DNA of 64,000 nt from Pseudomonas gingeri. Lineage in GTDB: Bacteria > Pseudomonadota > Gammaproteobacteria > Pseudomonadales > Pseudomonadaceae. The position numbers and the translations under genes are program-made. The stretch is from assembly GCF_013385635.1 (NCBI RefSeq), contig NZ_JACAPR010000023.1:38100-102099 (forward strand), written 5' to 3'. Under the pieces are notes generated by a model, which was not told where the DNA came from, did no database searches, and saw only the letters and a list, made by a program, of their open reading frames with translations. Positions 62,559 through 64,000 of this stretch are shown here, one piece after another. Positions within the stretch are counted from its first letter, which is position 1. Each line of letters begins with the position of its first letter.

Positions 62559-63206
62559 ATGCGCGTCATTCTGCTGGGAGCTCCCGGTGCCGGTAAAGGT
62601 ACTCAGGCTAAGTTCATCACCGAAAAATTCGGCATCCCGCAAATCTCCACCGGCGACATGTTGCGTGCCGCGGTCAAGGCCGGCACCGAGCTGGGCATCA
62701 AGGCCAAGGGCATCATGGATGCCGGTGGCCTGGTTTCCGATGACCTGATCATCGCGCTGGTCAAGGACCGTATCGCCCAGGCCGATTGCGCCAAGGGCTT
62801 CCTGTTCGACGGTTTCCCTCGCACCATTCCCCAGGCCGAAGCCCTGGTGGAGGCCGGCGTCGAGCTGGATAACGTGGTCGAGATCGCCGTCGACGACGAA
62901 GAGATCGTCCAGCGCATCGCCGGTCGCCGTGTCCACGAAGCTTCCGGTCGCGTCTATCACACCGTCTACAACCCGCCAAAGGTTGCCGGCAAGGATGACC
63001 TGACCGGCGACGAGCTGATCCAGCGCAAGGACGACACTGAAGAAACCGTTCGTCATCGCCTGTCGGTCTATCATTCCCAGACCAAGCCGCTGGTGGCTTT
63101 CTATCAGGATCTGTCGGCTGCCCAGGGCAAGCCGAAGTACAGCCACATCGCTGGCGTCGGCTCGGTCGAAGCGATCACCGGCAAGGTGCTCGAAGCGTTG
63201 AGCTGA
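62559..63206 (+). CDS. adk: Adenylate kinase
   Basis: Adk (215 aa) interconverts AMP + ATP and 2 ADP. P-loop GAPGAGKGTQ at the N-terminus, the AMP-binding region TGDMLRAAVK, and a long-type LID domain (RVHEASGRVYHTVYNPPK) with no zinc-binding cysteines. The ATG at 62559 has GAGGAG before it; the frame extends upstream without support. It lies between ppc and tsaB, the order known from P. aeruginosa. Confidence 0.98.
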   Translation: MRVILLGAPGAGKGTQAKFITEKFGIPQISTGDMLRAAVKAGTELGIKAKGIMDAGGLVSDDLIIALVKDRIAQADCAKGFLFDGFPRTIPQAEALVEAGVELDNVVEIAVDDEEIVQRIAGRRVHEASGRVYHTVYNPPKVAGKDDLTGDELIQRKDDTEETVRHRLSVYHSQTKPLVAFYQDLSAAQGKPKYSHIAGVGSVEAITGKVLEALS

Positions 63207-63221
63207 TTGCTGCCTGCCTCT

Positions 63222-63252
63222 ACAACAGCCCGCTTGCGGGCTGTTGTTGTTT
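63222..63252. terminator. Intrinsic terminator after adk
   Basis: ACAACAGCCCGC, loop TT, GCGGGCTGTTGT, then TGTTT. A 12-bp perfect stem 15 bases after the adk stop. Confidence 0.9.
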
Positions 63253-63294
63253 ATACTGTTGCACTTTTTTCATTCTGACCTGACGGAAACATCG

Positions 63295-63969
63295 ATGAGC
63301 ACCTTGTTGGCCCTGGACACCGCGACTGAAGCTTGCTCCGTTGCCTTGCTGCATGACGGCAAGGTCACGAGCCACTACGAGGTGATCCCGCGCCTGCACG
63401 CGCAGAAGCTGCTGCCGATGATCCAGCAATTGCTGGCCGATGCAGGTATCGCGCTGTCGGCGGTCGACGCCATCGCCTTTGGTCGCGGCCCCGGAGCCTT
63501 CACTGGTGTGCGGATCGCCATCGGCGTGGTCCAGGGCCTGGCTTTCGCCCTGGAGCGGCCAGTGTTGCCGGTGTCCAATCTGGCAGTGCTGGCACAGCGG
63601 GCGTTTCGCGAGCATGGCGCCGGTCAGGTCGCGGCGGCCATTGATGCGCGGATGGATGAGGTGTACTGGGGTTGCTACCGCGAAGAGGCCGGGGAAATGC
63701 GTCTGGTCGGTGCCGAAGCGGTCCTGCCGCCGGAAGCCGCGGCCTTGCCGGACGGTGCCAGCGGTTCCTGGTTCGGTGCGGGGACTGGTTGGGGGTATGG
63801 CGAGCGGATCAACGTCGCCTTGACCGGCCAGGATGCTTGCATGCTGCCCCATGCCGAAGACCTGCTGACGCTGGCGCGATTCGCCTGGGAGCGGGGTGAA
63901 GCCATTGTCGCCGATGAGGCGCAGCCGGTTTACCTGCGGGACAAGGTCGCCACGCCGAAGGCCCGTTGA
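63295..63969 (+). CDS. tsaB: tRNA t6A37 threonylcarbamoyltransferase complex subunit TsaB
   Basis: TsaB (224 aa) is the non-catalytic ASKHA-fold partner of TsaD in making N6-threonylcarbamoyladenosine at A37 of ANN-reading tRNAs. The N-terminus STLLALDTATEACSVALL and the segment IAFGRGPGAFTGVRIAIGVV are diagnostic. The start at 63295 follows from alignment with the family; the frame extends to 63244 without a ribosome-binding site. Confidence 0.96.
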   Translation: MSTLLALDTATEACSVALLHDGKVTSHYEVIPRLHAQKLLPMIQQLLADAGIALSAVDAIAFGRGPGAFTGVRIAIGVVQGLAFALERPVLPVSNLAVLAQRAFREHGAGQVAAAIDARMDEVYWGCYREEAGEMRLVGAEAVLPPEAAALPDGASGSWFGAGTGWGYGERINVALTGQDACMLPHAEDLLTLARFAWERGEAIVADEAQPVYLRDKVATPKAR

Positions 63970-63984
63970 GGCCGAACCCATTCC

Positions 63985-64000
63985 CCTGTAGGAGCCGGCT
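63985..64000. repeat. Start of a REP element, cut by the window end
   Basis: The last bases read CTGTAGGAGCCGGCT, the opening of the CCGGCTTG-class REP seen elsewhere in the window. The remainder lies beyond 64000. Confidence 0.75.

Overview
The window is a high-GC chromosomal segment of a Pseudomonas, most likely of the fluorescens group. The evidence is the gene content and order (ffh-rpsP-rimM-trmD-rplS, xerD-dsbC-hom-thrC, recJ, a complete wsp operon, prfB-lysS, ppc, adk-tsaB), the close match of protein lengths to Pseudomonas orthologues, and many intergenic REP/REPIN palindromes of the type common in that group. Most of it is core genome. I saw no prophage, insertion sequence, integrase other than XerD, tRNA, rRNA or CRISPR array.

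Layout. 1-2.2 kb: end of a gamma-carbonic-anhydrase-like gene, a DUF1289 gene, a VUT-family membrane protein and purT. 2.3-5.8 kb (minus strand): an MFS symporter, a CNNM/CorC-type protein and a CcsA-like (YpjD) membrane protein. 6-9.5 kb: ffh and the rpsP-rimM-trmD-rplS operon. 9.7-14.3 kb: xerD, dsbC, hom, thrC. 14.4-20 kb: a RocS/RocR/RocA-like signalling locus with a 1200-aa unorthodox sensor kinase, a REC-EAL protein and a LuxR-type response regulator; the EAL domain has lost several catalytic residues. 20-27 kb: DUF3509, TIGR02285, CoA transferase, yaeQ, recJ, an old-yellow-enzyme-type oxidoreductase and a small hypothetical gene.

27-39.5 kb (minus strand) is a coherent polyamine uptake and degradation region: a Tat-exported spermidine dehydrogenase (SpdH), an APC permease, two gamma-aminobutyraldehyde dehydrogenase paralogues, a four-gene spermidine/putrescine ABC transporter and a LysR regulator. 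Three tandem REPIN copies lie inside the ABC gene group, between the binding-protein gene and the ATPase gene.

40.5-50.9 kb is cyclic-di-GMP signalling: a membrane diguanylate cyclase divergent from the complete wspABCDEFR chemosensory operon, whose output is the diguanylate cyclase WspR. 51-56 kb: prfB with its programmed +1 frameshift, lysS, a TetR regulator and a DUF1704 (MATCAP-like) putative metallopeptidase. 56-64 kb: an alpha/beta-hydrolase lipoprotein, a small membrane protein, a MITE-like palindromic element, lptF with a DUF4398 lipoprotein gene behind a candidate AlgU promoter, a conserved hypothetical gene, ppc, adk and tsaB.

The points most worth following up are the degenerate EAL effector beside its sensor kinase, the tandem REPINs within the polyamine transporter, the compartment puzzle of an exported spermidine dehydrogenase beside cytoplasmic aldehyde dehydrogenases, the bacterial MATCAP-like protein, the Cys/His cluster in WspD, and the non-REP palindromic element at 57.3 kb.
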